Source of the DNA: CAYNFH01 sp964396385 | Lineage (GTDB): Bacteria; Armatimonadota; Chthonomonadetes; Chthonomonadales; CAJBBX01 | Assembly (NCBI GenBank): GCA_964396385.1 | Contig: CAYNFH010000061.1 | Location: 1 to 28,200, forward strand | Direction of reading: 5' to 3' | Length of the DNA stretch: 28,200 nucleotides | Shown here: positions 15,214 through 22,950 of the stretch, one piece after another | How the letters are laid out: every line of letters begins with the position of its first letter | Position numbering within the stretch: the first letter of the stretch is position 1 | Made by a program: the position numbers and the translations under genes | Notes under the pieces: model-generated | What the model saw: only the letters and a program-made list of their open reading frames with translations | The model's database searches: none | What the model was told of the DNA's origin: nothing

Positions 15214-16950
15214 ATGACAATGGTGGACGAGAGCGAGTCGCTTCGGAACAGGATTGCCCAACTCGAGCGAGAGCTCGCGGCCAAGGACCAGGAGATCTCC
15301 CAGCTACGGCGGACCTCAGAGGTGGCCGAGACGCCCGTAGCCCTCAATGAGTTTGAGGACACCCTCAAGCGCCTCGTCCAGCGCATCGCTATGATCCTCC
15401 AGGCGGAGAAGTGCGCCGTGATGATCCTGGACAAGGAATCCGGCGAGCTTGTCGCCACCGGCCCTGCCTTCGGAATGACGGAGCGGGACATCCGGCTCCT
15501 CAGGGTGCGGACCTCCCACGGCATAGCAGGTGAGGCGTTCCGCACCGAGACCCCTATCATCTTCAACGATGCCGCCCACGATCCTCGCGCCCATCGGGAT
15601 CAGGTGGAGCAGCTTCGTATCAAGAACGGTGTAATCGTCCCTGTGGTCGTTGAGAAGCGCGACGATAACAACCGGGTGATGGAGCGCATCCCCATCGGCG
15701 TCCTCTGCGTGTTCAACAAACGCTACCACGGCGAATTCATCCAGGAGGACGTGCAGCTCCTCGACAGGCTGGCCCGCAGTGCGGCGGCGGTGATCGCCAA
15801 CGCACAGATGTTCCAGCAGATCATTGAGGAGAAGCAGAAGCTCGTCCATACCATCGAGAGCCTCTATGCGGGTCTCATTCTGGTAGGCGGCAACGGGAAC
15901 ATCATCCAGATGAACGCCCGGGCGCGCCAGATTTTCAACGTTCGCGAGGACCCCATCGGCAAGCAGTATATGCAGGTCATCCGGCATGAAAAAGCTCTCG
16001 AGATCCTTGCCAAGATGCTCTCCAAGGAGCAGACGCGCGATCAGTCCGCGGATGAGGACGAGAACCAGGCCGCCGAAGAGATCGCCGTAGCGGATCCTGA
16101 GACCGATGAGGAGCGCATCTTCCAGGTGCACCCCGCGCCCGTCCAAGGCGAGGACCACCGGCTCATCGGCACGGCCATCATCCTGAACGATATCACCGAG
16201 ATCCGCAACCTGGAGCGTATGAAGACCGAGTTCGTCGCCATCGCGGCGCACGAGCTTCGGACGCCGATGACGCCCATCAAGGGCTTCATAAGCATGCTCG
16301 CGCAGGACGAGTTCGATAGCTTCAGCTTCGAGGAGCGCAAAGAGTACTATCAGATCATAGAGCAGAACGTGGACCGCCTGGGCCGCCTGATCAACGACCT
16401 CCTCAGCGTTACCCGAATCGAGCGCGGCATTGCCCAGCAGCTCTTCTGGGAAGAGGTCAACCTCACCGAGCTCGCCCAGTCCGTCTGCGAGGTGCAGAAG
16501 GGAATGACCAACACGGAAAGGCATCCGTTGGTCATCGACTCCCGGCCGGATCCGCTGAACGCGACCGTGGGCCGCGATCAGCTAGAGCAGATTCTCCAGA
16601 ATCTGGTAAGTAACGCTATCAAGTACTCACCCGAGGGCGGCGAAATCCGGGTGATCCTCCGCGAGGAGCCGGAGACCAAGACCGTCCTTGTCGGGGTCAA
16701 GGACCAGGGGACCGGAATACCGGAATCGGCTAAGGCCAAGCTGTTCAAACCGTACCGCCGCATTCACAATCCGCGCACGGCTTCCGTGAAGGGGACGGGC
16801 ATTGGCCTGTTCCTCGTCAAGAACTTGGTCGAAGCCCACGGCGGCACCATCTGGGTTGAGAGCGAGCTCGGCAAGGGCACAATCTTCTGGTTCCGTATCC
16901 CCAAGGCCCCGCCCGAAGAGACACAGACCGAAGCCAAGCAGGGTTCGTAG
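15214..16950 (+). CDS. Soluble sensor histidine kinase (coiled coil-GAF-PAS-HisKA-HATPase)
   Basis: 578 residues with no membrane segment or signal peptide, so the input is cytosolic. Order: N-terminal coiled coil (about 5-35), GAF domain (about 45-190), PAS domain (about 210-310), HisKA with the phospho-accepting His346 in AAHELRTPMTPIKGF, and HATPase_c (about 450-570) with N-box LVSNAIKYSP (Asn467), DQGTGIPESAK and KGTGIGLFLVKN. The start ATG 15214 has GGAG at 7 bases; an in-frame start at 15160 would lie inside the promoter and is rejected. No response regulator gene is adjacent, so it is an orphan kinase here. The ligand is unknown. The next gene follows after 78 bases on the same strand. 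Confidence 0.93.
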   Translation: MTMVDESESLRNRIAQLERELAAKDQEISQLRRTSEVAETPVALNEFEDTLKRLVQRIAMILQAEKCAVMILDKESGELVATGPAFGMTERDIRLLRVRTSHGIAGEAFRTETPIIFNDAAHDPRAHRDQVEQLRIKNGVIVPVVVEKRDDNNRVMERIPIGVLCVFNKRYHGEFIQEDVQLLDRLARSAAAVIANAQMFQQIIEEKQKLVHTIESLYAGLILVGGNGNIIQMNARARQIFNVREDPIGKQYMQVIRHEKALEILAKMLSKEQTRDQSADEDENQAAEEIAVADPETDEERIFQVHPAPVQGEDHRLIGTAIILNDITEIRNLERMKTEFVAIAAHELRTPMTPIKGFISMLAQDEFDSFSFEERKEYYQIIEQNVDRLGRLINDLLSVTRIERGIAQQLFWEEVNLTELAQSVCEVQKGMTNTERHPLVIDSRPDPLNATVGRDQLEQILQNLVSNAIKYSPEGGEIRVILREEPETKTVLVGVKDQGTGIPESAKAKLFKPYRRIHNPRTASVKGTGIGLFLVKNLVEAHGGTIWVESELGKGTIFWFRIPKAPPEETQTEAKQGS

Positions 16951-17028
16951 GACTCGCACGTTTCTCAGGGTTCCTTGGTCTGGAGCCCTAGGCACTTTAG
17001 AACCGGTGAGCCCACCTCAGGAGTCCCC

Positions 17029-17628
17029 ATGCCAGACGATCCCTCGCCGCGCGATCCGCTCGCAAGCAACCTTCAGAGCGCGGTGGACAAGAAGCTCACC
17101 CTGCACGAAGGAGTGCTTATGACCCTTGCCGGCGCGGCCGGTGAGGGTCTTGTCGTTACGGATCGGCGCGTCATGATAGTCCGCGAGCAGATGCCAATCG
17201 TCGCGGGCGAGACGGTAGTAGACTGCTTCGACTATCCGTACGAGCAGATCCACACGGTGCGTGTGGATGGCGCGGTAGGCGGCGGGCACCTGAAGCTTGT
17301 CCTCATCACCCCGCCGGTGGACGACAAAGAGGTCACCCTCTACTTTCCGATCTACGACCTGTCCCGGTTCGACAGCGCTGCCGCACGTATCCGCATGTTG
17401 GCGGAGCAGACCCGCTCCATTCCGGTGACCGCTCCGCCCCTTGAGCTTCAGTCAAGGAGGACATGCGCCACGTGCGGCGCCGTGGCCGGAAGCGAATGGG
17501 CGTTCTGCGGGCAGTGTGGAGCGCCTCTCTGTGCCGTCTGTTCACAGTGTGGCAAGGCATTACCTGACGGCGTGCGATTTTGCGTTTACTGCGGAGTCCC
17601 GACTGCAGAAGGAACCTCCACGGGCTAA
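17029..17628 (+). CDS. PH-like domain protein with double zinc ribbon
   Basis: 199 residues. The first part (about 20-130) is a beta-rich domain (LVVTDRRVMIVREQ, then YEQIHTVRVDGAVGGGHLKLVL) resembling bacterial PH/GRAM-like domains. The C-terminus holds two zinc ribbons: C146-x2-C149 with C160-x2-C163, and C171-x2-C174 with C185-x2-C188, plus an extra Cys168. No membrane segment was seen. The start ATG 17029 has AGGAG at 5 bases. The function is unknown; zinc ribbons of this arrangement often mediate protein contacts. It lies between the histidine kinase and dut on one strand, and another zinc-ribbon protein follows two genes later. Confidence 0.8.
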   Translation: MPDDPSPRDPLASNLQSAVDKKLTLHEGVLMTLAGAAGEGLVVTDRRVMIVREQMPIVAGETVVDCFDYPYEQIHTVRVDGAVGGGHLKLVLITPPVDDKEVTLYFPIYDLSRFDSAAARIRMLAEQTRSIPVTAPPLELQSRRTCATCGAVAGSEWAFCGQCGAPLCAVCSQCGKALPDGVRFCVYCGVPTAEGTSTG

Positions 17629-17706
17629 GCGAGGGAACATATCGTCTGGCCGGCAAGTCTGCTACATGCAGCGGGCAATTCGGCCGACTGCACGGAGGAC
17701 ACTCGC

Positions 17707-18156
17707 GTGGCTCTGATTGCGCTCCCTATCAGGCGTGTAAAGGGTGCCGAAGATCTGCCCCTGCCCTCCTACGCGACGGCCGGATCGGTCGGGATGGATC
17801 TTTACGCAGCCGTGGAGGGGGACGTAACGCTACAGCCGGGCGAGCGCCGGCTGGTGCCGACCGGCATCCGGATCGCGCTCCCGGAAGGATACGAGGGCCA
17901 GGTGAGGGGTCGCAGCGGTCTCGCGATTCAGCGAGGGCTTGGCATGGTTAATGCGCCGGGAACGATTGACTGCGACTACCGTGGGGAAGTGCAGGTGGTG
18001 CTCATTAACTGGAGCCAGGACGCACAGACGATCCGCAGGGGAGATCGGATCGCCCAGCTCGTCATCGCACCCGTGGTGAGGGCGGACCTGGTGGAGGCGG
18101 ACGTACCGGAAGACACCGCGCGGGGTTCGGGAGGATTCGGCCACACGGGCGCGTAA
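17707..18156 (+). CDS. dut: Deoxyuridine 5'-triphosphate nucleotidohydrolase (dUTPase)
   Basis: 149-residue trimeric dUTPase that hydrolyses dUTP to dUMP and pyrophosphate, keeping uracil out of DNA and feeding dTMP synthesis. All five motifs are present in order: SVGMDLYA (1), GRSGLA (2), NAPGTIDCDYRGE (3, catalytic Asp88), RGDRIAQLV (4) and RGSGGFGHTG (5, the mobile phosphate-binding end). The length is normal. The start is a GTG at 17707 with GGAGG at about 8-9 bases. The next gene starts 13 bases after its stop, so the two are likely co-transcribed. Confidence 0.95.
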   Translation: MALIALPIRRVKGAEDLPLPSYATAGSVGMDLYAAVEGDVTLQPGERRLVPTGIRIALPEGYEGQVRGRSGLAIQRGLGMVNAPGTIDCDYRGEVQVVLINWSQDAQTIRRGDRIAQLVIAPVVRADLVEADVPEDTARGSGGFGHTGA

Positions 18157-18169
18157 CGCCGAGGGCGAC

Positions 18170-19342
18170 ATGGACAACACCGCCAGCGTAGCGACAGCGA
18201 TGCCTACTTCGTCCAAGACAAACTGCCCATCCTGCACGGCGGAGCTGCCCGAGGGCAGCCGGTACTGTCCTGCCTGCGGCGCCTCTCGCGAGGTGTCACA
18301 GGGCATGGCCGACTGGCGCGCGGAACCGATGCTCGCCGAGGCCAACCTTCTGAGGATGCGCGGACAGTGGCAGGACGCCGAGACCCGCTGCATCGAGACC
18401 CTCCGGCTCGACCCCAACAACGTCCACGCTCACTCCCTCCTCGGCGACATATACCGGGACCAGGGACGATACGATGATGCCGCCCAGTGGTATCAGATGG
18501 CACTGGACCTCAATCCCGCCAGCGCGGCCGACCGGGCGAAGCTGACCTATGTGGAGAAGCTGTTGGCCAAGTCAGTTCCGGCACACAGCGGTTCGCTGGG
18601 CGGAACTCAGCCGTTGTTGGGGCTTTCTCCAGTTCTCTGGATTCGTGGGCTCACGGCCATCTCGGTTGCGTTCATTGTGATTGTCGTCGCCATTGTGCTT
18701 ACGAGCCGGGGATCGTCACCTCGCGAGACGCGCGGTACGGTGCCGGGAAGCGCGGGAACCGTTACAACCGCGCTTCCCACTGGGACTACGGGCGGTCCCC
18801 TCCCGCTGCCCAGGCCGCCGCAGCCTTCTTCGGAAGCGGCGAAAGCGCCGACTAGCCGACCCGCGACGTCAGCGCCGGCTACGCCCAACATCTACACGGA
18901 TAGAGAGCTGGCGCTCCGCGACCAGGTCACGCGCCAGGCCGGACTGGGGCCGGAAACGACCGTGGCGGAGGCGACAATTGAGCCTCGCGAGCAGCGCGCC
19001 AGCCTGCTGCTGCTCCAGACAACCTCCGCGACCGACCCTTCCGCCGTACGGGAGGCCATCACGCGGACCGCACTCGCCGCGGCGCACGCCGCCTTCTTGG
19101 CCGATCAGGCTATCCAGCGCGTTACCGTTGAGGTCCGCATCGCCTCCTCCGCTGGCCGGGCAGATCCAGCATTCTCCGGAGATGTGGAGCGGCTGGCATT
19201 TGACGCCGCGCAAGGCTCGGGCGGAGGGCCCGACCAGGCCCTGTCGGCCTTTACTAGCGTCTGGTGGGCTCCCGGCCTCCAGCAGGCCGCCTCCGCCCCA
19301 TCAGCAGGCGCAGCTCCGTCGGGTGGCGCCACCGGCCTCTAA
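18170..19342 (+). CDS. Zinc-ribbon/TPR membrane protein of unknown function
   Basis: 390 residues. A zinc ribbon at the N-terminus (C19-x2-C22, C33-x2-C36) is followed by two or three tetratricopeptide repeats (about 52-125, including LRLDPNNVHAHSLLGDIYRD and WYQMALDLNPASAADRA). Then come a membrane segment (about 156-178), a long Pro/Ser/Thr/Ala-rich linker, and an extracytoplasmic alpha/beta domain (about 245-365). The ribbon and TPR part should be cytosolic and the C-terminal domain outside. The ATG has GAGGG at 4 bases. It follows dut closely. The architecture suggests a scaffold that joins cytosolic partners to the membrane; nothing in the sequence names a specific role. Confidence 0.8.
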   Translation: MDNTASVATAMPTSSKTNCPSCTAELPEGSRYCPACGASREVSQGMADWRAEPMLAEANLLRMRGQWQDAETRCIETLRLDPNNVHAHSLLGDIYRDQGRYDDAAQWYQMALDLNPASAADRAKLTYVEKLLAKSVPAHSGSLGGTQPLLGLSPVLWIRGLTAISVAFIVIVVAIVLTSRGSSPRETRGTVPGSAGTVTTALPTGTTGGPLPLPRPPQPSSEAAKAPTSRPATSAPATPNIYTDRELALRDQVTRQAGLGPETTVAEATIEPREQRASLLLLQTTSATDPSAVREAITRTALAAAHAAFLADQAIQRVTVEVRIASSAGRADPAFSGDVERLAFDAAQGSGGGPDQALSAFTSVWWAPGLQQAASAPSAGAAPSGGATGL

Positions 19343-19384
19343 GACCGGACGCTGGCACGTATCCAAGCTTGTCTGACCGCACTG

Positions 19385-19408
19385 CCTCTCACCTCTCACC
19401 TCTCACCT
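19385..19408 (+). repeat. Heptad tandem repeat (CTCTCAC type), about three units
   Basis: Three units of CTCTCAC immediately upstream of the predicted extended -10 element of the glycosylase gene, in the place where a -35 box would lie. The 24 bases are identical to part of the array at 3124-3152. Confidence 0.85.
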
Positions 19409-19416
19409 GGTATACT
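19408..19416 (+). promoter_or_regulatory. Extended -10 promoter for the OGG1-type glycosylase gene
   Basis: TGGTATACT matches the TGnTATAAT extended -10 form, which can work without a -35 box. The predicted start near 19423 is only about four bases before the ATG at 19427. No Shine-Dalgarno sequence precedes the ATG, which fits a leaderless message. Confidence 0.5.
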
Positions 19417-19426
19417 TCCCCCACCG

Positions 19427-20314
19427 ATGCCCGAAGGGGAACTGAACTGGAGCCCGGTCCCTGAAGCGACGCTCAACCTGGATGCTACGCTCAGGTCCGG
19501 CCAGAGCTTCCGATGGAGGCAGAGCACTGCCGGGGAATGGCTGGGCGTTGTTGCCGACGTTGCGCTGCGCCTCCGGCCGGCGCGAAACGGCTTCTGGTGG
19601 CAAACGTCTCCGGGGCCGGACCAATGGGACGTGGTGCATGACTATTTTGCTCTGGATGTGGATCTGGAGAGGCTGTCCCGGGGTTGGATCCTGAACGACC
19701 CTCGTATAGCATCGTCCGTCCGGCGTTTTGGGGGATTGCGGATACTCCGCCAGCCGGCGGAAGAGGTGTTCTTTTCCTTTCAGTGCGCGTGCTGCAACAC
19801 CATCACGAAAATCACTCGCAGTATCCAGTCGCTGGAGCGGCGCGCCGGCGAGCCCGTTGCCGAACTGGACGGGCAGACGCTATACCGTTTCCCGTCGGCA
19901 TCGAGCATCGCGGAGCTATCAGAGGCGGATCTGCGGAAGGATCTTTGGGGATACCGCGCTCCACGAGTCCTGGAGGTGGCGCGGCTCCTCGCCGATGGCG
20001 GTGAGCGGTGGTTCGATAGCCTGAGACGTGCGCCTTATGCCCAGGCCCATGCCATCCTGGCGGAGCTGCCCGGCATCGGTGCGAAGATTGCTGATTGCAT
20101 CTGCTTGTTCGGGCTGAGGCACGACGAGGCGGTGCCTGTCGACACGCATGTGCGGCGCGTTCTCACGCAGCTTTACCGCCCGGACCTGGCGTCGAAGTCG
20201 CTCACCCCATCCGTCTACGCGGAGTTGGGCGACCTGGTAAGAGAGAAATTCGGATGCTATGCAGGATGGGCCCAGCAGTATCTCTTCTCTGAAGACCTCC
20301 GGATTGTTGCTTAA
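19427..20314 (+). CDS. ogg: 8-oxoguanine DNA glycosylase/AP lyase, OGG1 type
   Basis: 295-residue bifunctional helix-hairpin-helix glycosylase that removes 8-oxoguanine opposite C and nicks the abasic site. An OGG_N-like N-terminal domain (ATLRSGQSFRWRQ) is followed by QCACCNTITKI and then the HhH-GPD motif: AELPGIGAKIADCICLFG with catalytic Lys220, and AVPVDTHVRRVL with Asp239. The unbroken LPGxGxKxADCICL and VPVDxH pattern is that of the eukaryote-like OGG1 family rather than MutM or AGOG. The ATG has no ribosome site; an extended -10 element lies just upstream. cysS starts 24 bases after the stop, probably in the same transcript. Confidence 0.92.
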   Translation: MPEGELNWSPVPEATLNLDATLRSGQSFRWRQSTAGEWLGVVADVALRLRPARNGFWWQTSPGPDQWDVVHDYFALDVDLERLSRGWILNDPRIASSVRRFGGLRILRQPAEEVFFSFQCACCNTITKITRSIQSLERRAGEPVAELDGQTLYRFPSASSIAELSEADLRKDLWGYRAPRVLEVARLLADGGERWFDSLRRAPYAQAHAILAELPGIGAKIADCICLFGLRHDEAVPVDTHVRRVLTQLYRPDLASKSLTPSVYAELGDLVREKFGCYAGWAQQYLFSEDLRIVA

Positions 20315-20338
20315 CCATATAGAGACAGGGTTGTGCCT

Positions 20339-21709
20339 ATGAGTCCCGTGCTGTTTTACAACACGCTTTCGCGCCGTAAGGAGGAGTTTCAGCCGCTGGA
20401 GCCCGGCAAGGTCGGGATGTATTGCTGTGGACCAACCGTATACAACTACGTCCACATCGGCAACCTCCGCGCCTACATCTTCGACGACGTGCTCCGGCGG
20501 ACCCTCAAGTACAACGGCTACGACGTGCGCCATGTGATGAACATTACGGACGTCGGCCACCTTGAGTCGGATGAGGATGAGGGCGAGGATAAGATGGAGA
20601 AGGGCGCCTCCCGGGAGGGGCTCTCCGTCTGGGAGATCGCCCGTAAGTATGAGGGCGCATTCTTCCAGGACGCCGCCAATCTGAACATACAGAGACCGGA
20701 GGTCGTCTCCCGTGCTACGGAGCACATCCCGGAGATGATCCACCTGGTGGAGCGGCTCCTGGAGAGCGGCTGCGCCTACGTCACGCCCGGAGCCGTCTAC
20801 TTCGATACCAGCACCTTCCCCAACTATGCTAACCTGGCACGGCTGGACCTGAGCGGACTGGTGGCCGGAGGCGGCGGGCGTGTGGAGCTCCTCGGAGAAA
20901 AGAAGCACCCGAACGACTTCGCGCTCTGGTTCATGAACAAGCCGCGCCACATTATGCAGTGGGATAGTCCCTGGGGCCGGGGCTACCCCGGCTGGCACAT
21001 CGAGTGCTCGGCGATGAGCATGAAGTACCTCGGCGAAACGTTCGACATCCATTGCGGCGGAGTGGACCACATCCCGGTCCACCATACCAACGAGATCGCC
21101 CAGAGCGAGTGCGCCACGGGTAAGCAGTTCGTCCGGTACTGGCTGCACAATGAATTCCTCATCATCGAGAACGCCAAGATGGCCAAGTCCGGAGAGAACT
21201 TCCTCACGCTCCAGCGGCTTATCGACCGCGGATTCGAGCCTCTAGCGTACCGCTATCTATGCCTTCAGGCGCACTATAGAAGTGAGCTGAAGTTCTCCTG
21301 GGAGACCCTGGAGGGCGCTCAGACCGGCCTGCGGAAGGTGTACTCCGCGCGGCCCGACGCCGATCCGCTGGCCGATGACGCTGCGTTCCGTGACGCGCGG
21401 GAGGAGGCGCTGGCGGCGCTGAATGACGACCTGGGAACGCCGCAGCTTGTGGGAATCCTGAACCGGTACAACAGCTTCCGGCTATGGAATGAGTTCGATG
21501 CCGTCCTGGGCCTGGAGATCGCCGGCCACATGAAGAGGGGCGAAGAGCCTCCGCCCCCCGAAGTGCAGGCGATCGTTGAGGAGCGGAATGCCGCTCGGAA
21601 GGCCAGGGACTGGGGACGCTCAGACGCCCTCCGAACGCAACTGGTTGAGATGGGCTGGGAGGTAGGTGACGGACCGCAAGGCACGGCCGTTAAGCGTAAG
21701 CTGTTGTAG
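20339..21709 (+). CDS. cysS: Cysteinyl-tRNA synthetase
   Basis: 456-residue class I aminoacyl-tRNA synthetase charging tRNA-Cys. Seen: MYCCGPTVYNYVHIGN containing the HIGH-type signature at about residue 39 and a zinc-ligand Cys; GWHIECSAMS and CGGVDHIPVHHTNE with further zinc ligands; and the KMSKS-type loop as KMAKS at about residues 280-284. The C-terminal helical anticodon-binding part (DALRTQLVEMGWEVGDGPQGTAVKR) is complete. Length is normal. The start is ATG 20339; a GTG two codons earlier is also possible. It lies 24 bases downstream of the glycosylase gene. Confidence 0.95.
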   Translation: MSPVLFYNTLSRRKEEFQPLEPGKVGMYCCGPTVYNYVHIGNLRAYIFDDVLRRTLKYNGYDVRHVMNITDVGHLESDEDEGEDKMEKGASREGLSVWEIARKYEGAFFQDAANLNIQRPEVVSRATEHIPEMIHLVERLLESGCAYVTPGAVYFDTSTFPNYANLARLDLSGLVAGGGGRVELLGEKKHPNDFALWFMNKPRHIMQWDSPWGRGYPGWHIECSAMSMKYLGETFDIHCGGVDHIPVHHTNEIAQSECATGKQFVRYWLHNEFLIIENAKMAKSGENFLTLQRLIDRGFEPLAYRYLCLQAHYRSELKFSWETLEGAQTGLRKVYSARPDADPLADDAAFRDAREEALAALNDDLGTPQLVGILNRYNSFRLWNEFDAVLGLEIAGHMKRGEEPPPPEVQAIVEERNAARKARDWGRSDALRTQLVEMGWEVGDGPQGTAVKRKLL

Positions 21710-21746
21710 TGCACGGAAGAGTACGGGGAGAGGTCCTGGCTCCAGG

Positions 21747-21769
21747 TTCATCCCTCATCCCTCATCCTT
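21747..21769 (+). repeat. Heptad tandem repeat (TCATCCC type)
   Basis: About three TCATCCC units, identical over 23 bases to 9949-9971, followed by a second short repeat (GTCACCCCGTCACCCTGTC, about 21776-21794). It lies in the 172-base gap between cysS and the sigma factor gene. Confidence 0.8.
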
Positions 21770-21812
21770 GCCCTTGTCACCCCGTCACCCTGTCTTCGTA
21801 CTGAAGGGAGAG

Positions 21813-21838
21813 GGAACCTTTTGCATCTCGGACTCGCT
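21813..21838 (+). promoter_or_regulatory. Possible ECF-type autoregulatory promoter
   Basis: GGAACC (-35-like) followed after 16 bases by CGCT, resembling the general GGAAC-N16/17-CGTT pattern of ECF sigma promoters. It lies about 44 bases before the ECF sigma gene start. ECF operons commonly autoregulate; the -10 match is weak. Confidence 0.4.
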
Positions 21839-21881
21839 TGACTCGATGTCGCGAGCACGTCCAAGACCCAGGACGCCGTGA

Positions 21882-22451
21882 ATGATCTCCATCCTCTCGC
21901 TGACCCGCCGCGATGAAGCGGCAAGGTTTGAGGCCCTCGTGCGGCAGCACCAGGCGTCGCTCTATCGCGTCGCCTACCGCCTTTGTGGCAACCGGGATGA
22001 CGCCGAGGACCTGATCCAGGAGACCCTGCTGGAGGCGTACGAGGCCTTCGGACGCTTTACGGCCGGCACTCACTTTGACCGGTGGGTATTCCGAATCATG
22101 CGGAATACCTTCATCGACAAGGTGAGGGGCCGCCCCAAGGTTCGGCTGGAGTCTCTGGACGCTCCGGTCTGTGGAGGCAGTGAAGCAAGTAAGCTGGTTC
22201 GTGAGATCGTGGACCTATCCAGCGCTCCGGACCTGGAGCTGATGGCGCGTACGCTGGACGGTCCTATCCAGGACGCTCTCCAGGCGTTACCGGAGGAGTT
22301 CCGAACCGTCGTCATACTTGCGGATATCGAGCAGATGTCGTACGAAGAGATCAGCCAGACGGTAGGCTGTCCAATCGGCACGGTGCGGTCGCGACTGCAC
22401 CGGGGCCGGGCGATTCTCAAGGAGAAGCTCAAGAGCTACGCTCGCTTCTGA
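21882..22451 (+). CDS. ECF-family RNA polymerase sigma factor
   Basis: 189-residue extracytoplasmic-function sigma factor. Region 2 (about 20-85) has FEALVRQHQASLYRVAYRLC, DDAEDLIQETLLEAYEAF and RWVFRIMRNTFID. Region 4 (about 130-185) has the helix-turn-helix MSYEEISQTVGCPIGTVRSR. A longer linker than usual separates the two (DAPVCGGSEASKLVREIVDL). The next gene, 10 bases away, encodes a zinc-binding anti-sigma factor, and an RseB-like protein follows, so the locus reads like a sigE-rseA-rseB envelope-stress operon. The ATG at 21882 has no strong ribosome site. Confidence 0.93.
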   Translation: MISILSLTRRDEAARFEALVRQHQASLYRVAYRLCGNRDDAEDLIQETLLEAYEAFGRFTAGTHFDRWVFRIMRNTFIDKVRGRPKVRLESLDAPVCGGSEASKLVREIVDLSSAPDLELMARTLDGPIQDALQALPEEFRTVVILADIEQMSYEEISQTVGCPIGTVRSRLHRGRAILKEKLKSYARF

Positions 22452-22461
22452 TAGTAATGTC

Positions 22462-22950
22462 ATGGAATGTGAACGCTGTAACGAGAACCTCTCCGCATAC
22501 GCGGACGGCGTGCTATCCAGGCGCGACGCGAGCCAGGTGAAGGCGCATATTGACACCTGCCGGCGCTGCCGGGAAGACCTGTCCGAATTCCGAACTCTCA
22601 CCGCCCTGCTTCGCGCGACGGCCGATCCGGAGCCGCGGCCGGCGTTCTGGGCGGAGACATACACGCTTTTGCGCGAGCAAGCTGTTGCGCGACCGAGGCG
22701 CTCCCTCCCGTTGCGCGCGCCCGGGCTCGGCTGGGGGGTGGCCCTTGCGGCGCTCCTTATCGTTGCGCTCCTGGTTCCGCCGCGCCGGATTAATCTTGCC
22801 CAGATACCCCCTACGTCTGTATCGCCCGCGGCGCTCGTCTCTCTGCATGCGCGCCTCCGGTCCGATCTGCCTCTGGCCGATTCGGCCTCGCTTCACTACG
22901 CGCTGGTCGATGCAGACGGGACGGATGAGAGCTTCGAGGGCGTGGAGTAA
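22462..22950 (+). CDS. Zinc-binding anti-sigma factor, single-pass membrane protein
   Basis: 162 residues. The N-terminal zinc-binding anti-sigma motif is H29-x3-C33-x2-C36 (AHIDTCRRC), with C3 and C6 nearby (MECERC). A membrane segment follows at about 88-107 (GWGVALAALLIVALLV), then a short extracytoplasmic tail of about 55 residues. This is the RsrA/ChrR/RseA-like layout in which the cytosolic part holds the sigma factor and the outer tail senses or binds a partner. It lies 10 bases after the sigma gene and overlaps the RseB-like gene by 26 bases, so stoichiometric expression of the three is likely. Confidence 0.9.
   Translation: MECERCNENLSAYADGVLSRRDASQVKAHIDTCRRCREDLSEFRTLTALLRATADPEPRPAFWAETYTLLREQAVARPRRSLPLRAPGLGWGVALAALLIVALLVPPRRINLAQIPPTSVSPAALVSLHARLRSDLPLADSASLHYALVDADGTDESFEGVE

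Noticed and set aside
15316..16524. Minus-strand open frame of 402 codons opposite the histidine kinase
   Set aside because: Antisense to strongly conserved kinase motifs; no recognisable domain or ribosome site.
16967..16989. Possible terminator after the histidine kinase gene
   Set aside because: Only an eight-pair stem with a G-U pair and no T-run; too weak to call.
19919..21148. Minus-strand open frame of 409 codons opposite ogg and cysS
   Set aside because: It spans two well-supported genes and their junction in antisense; no family features.
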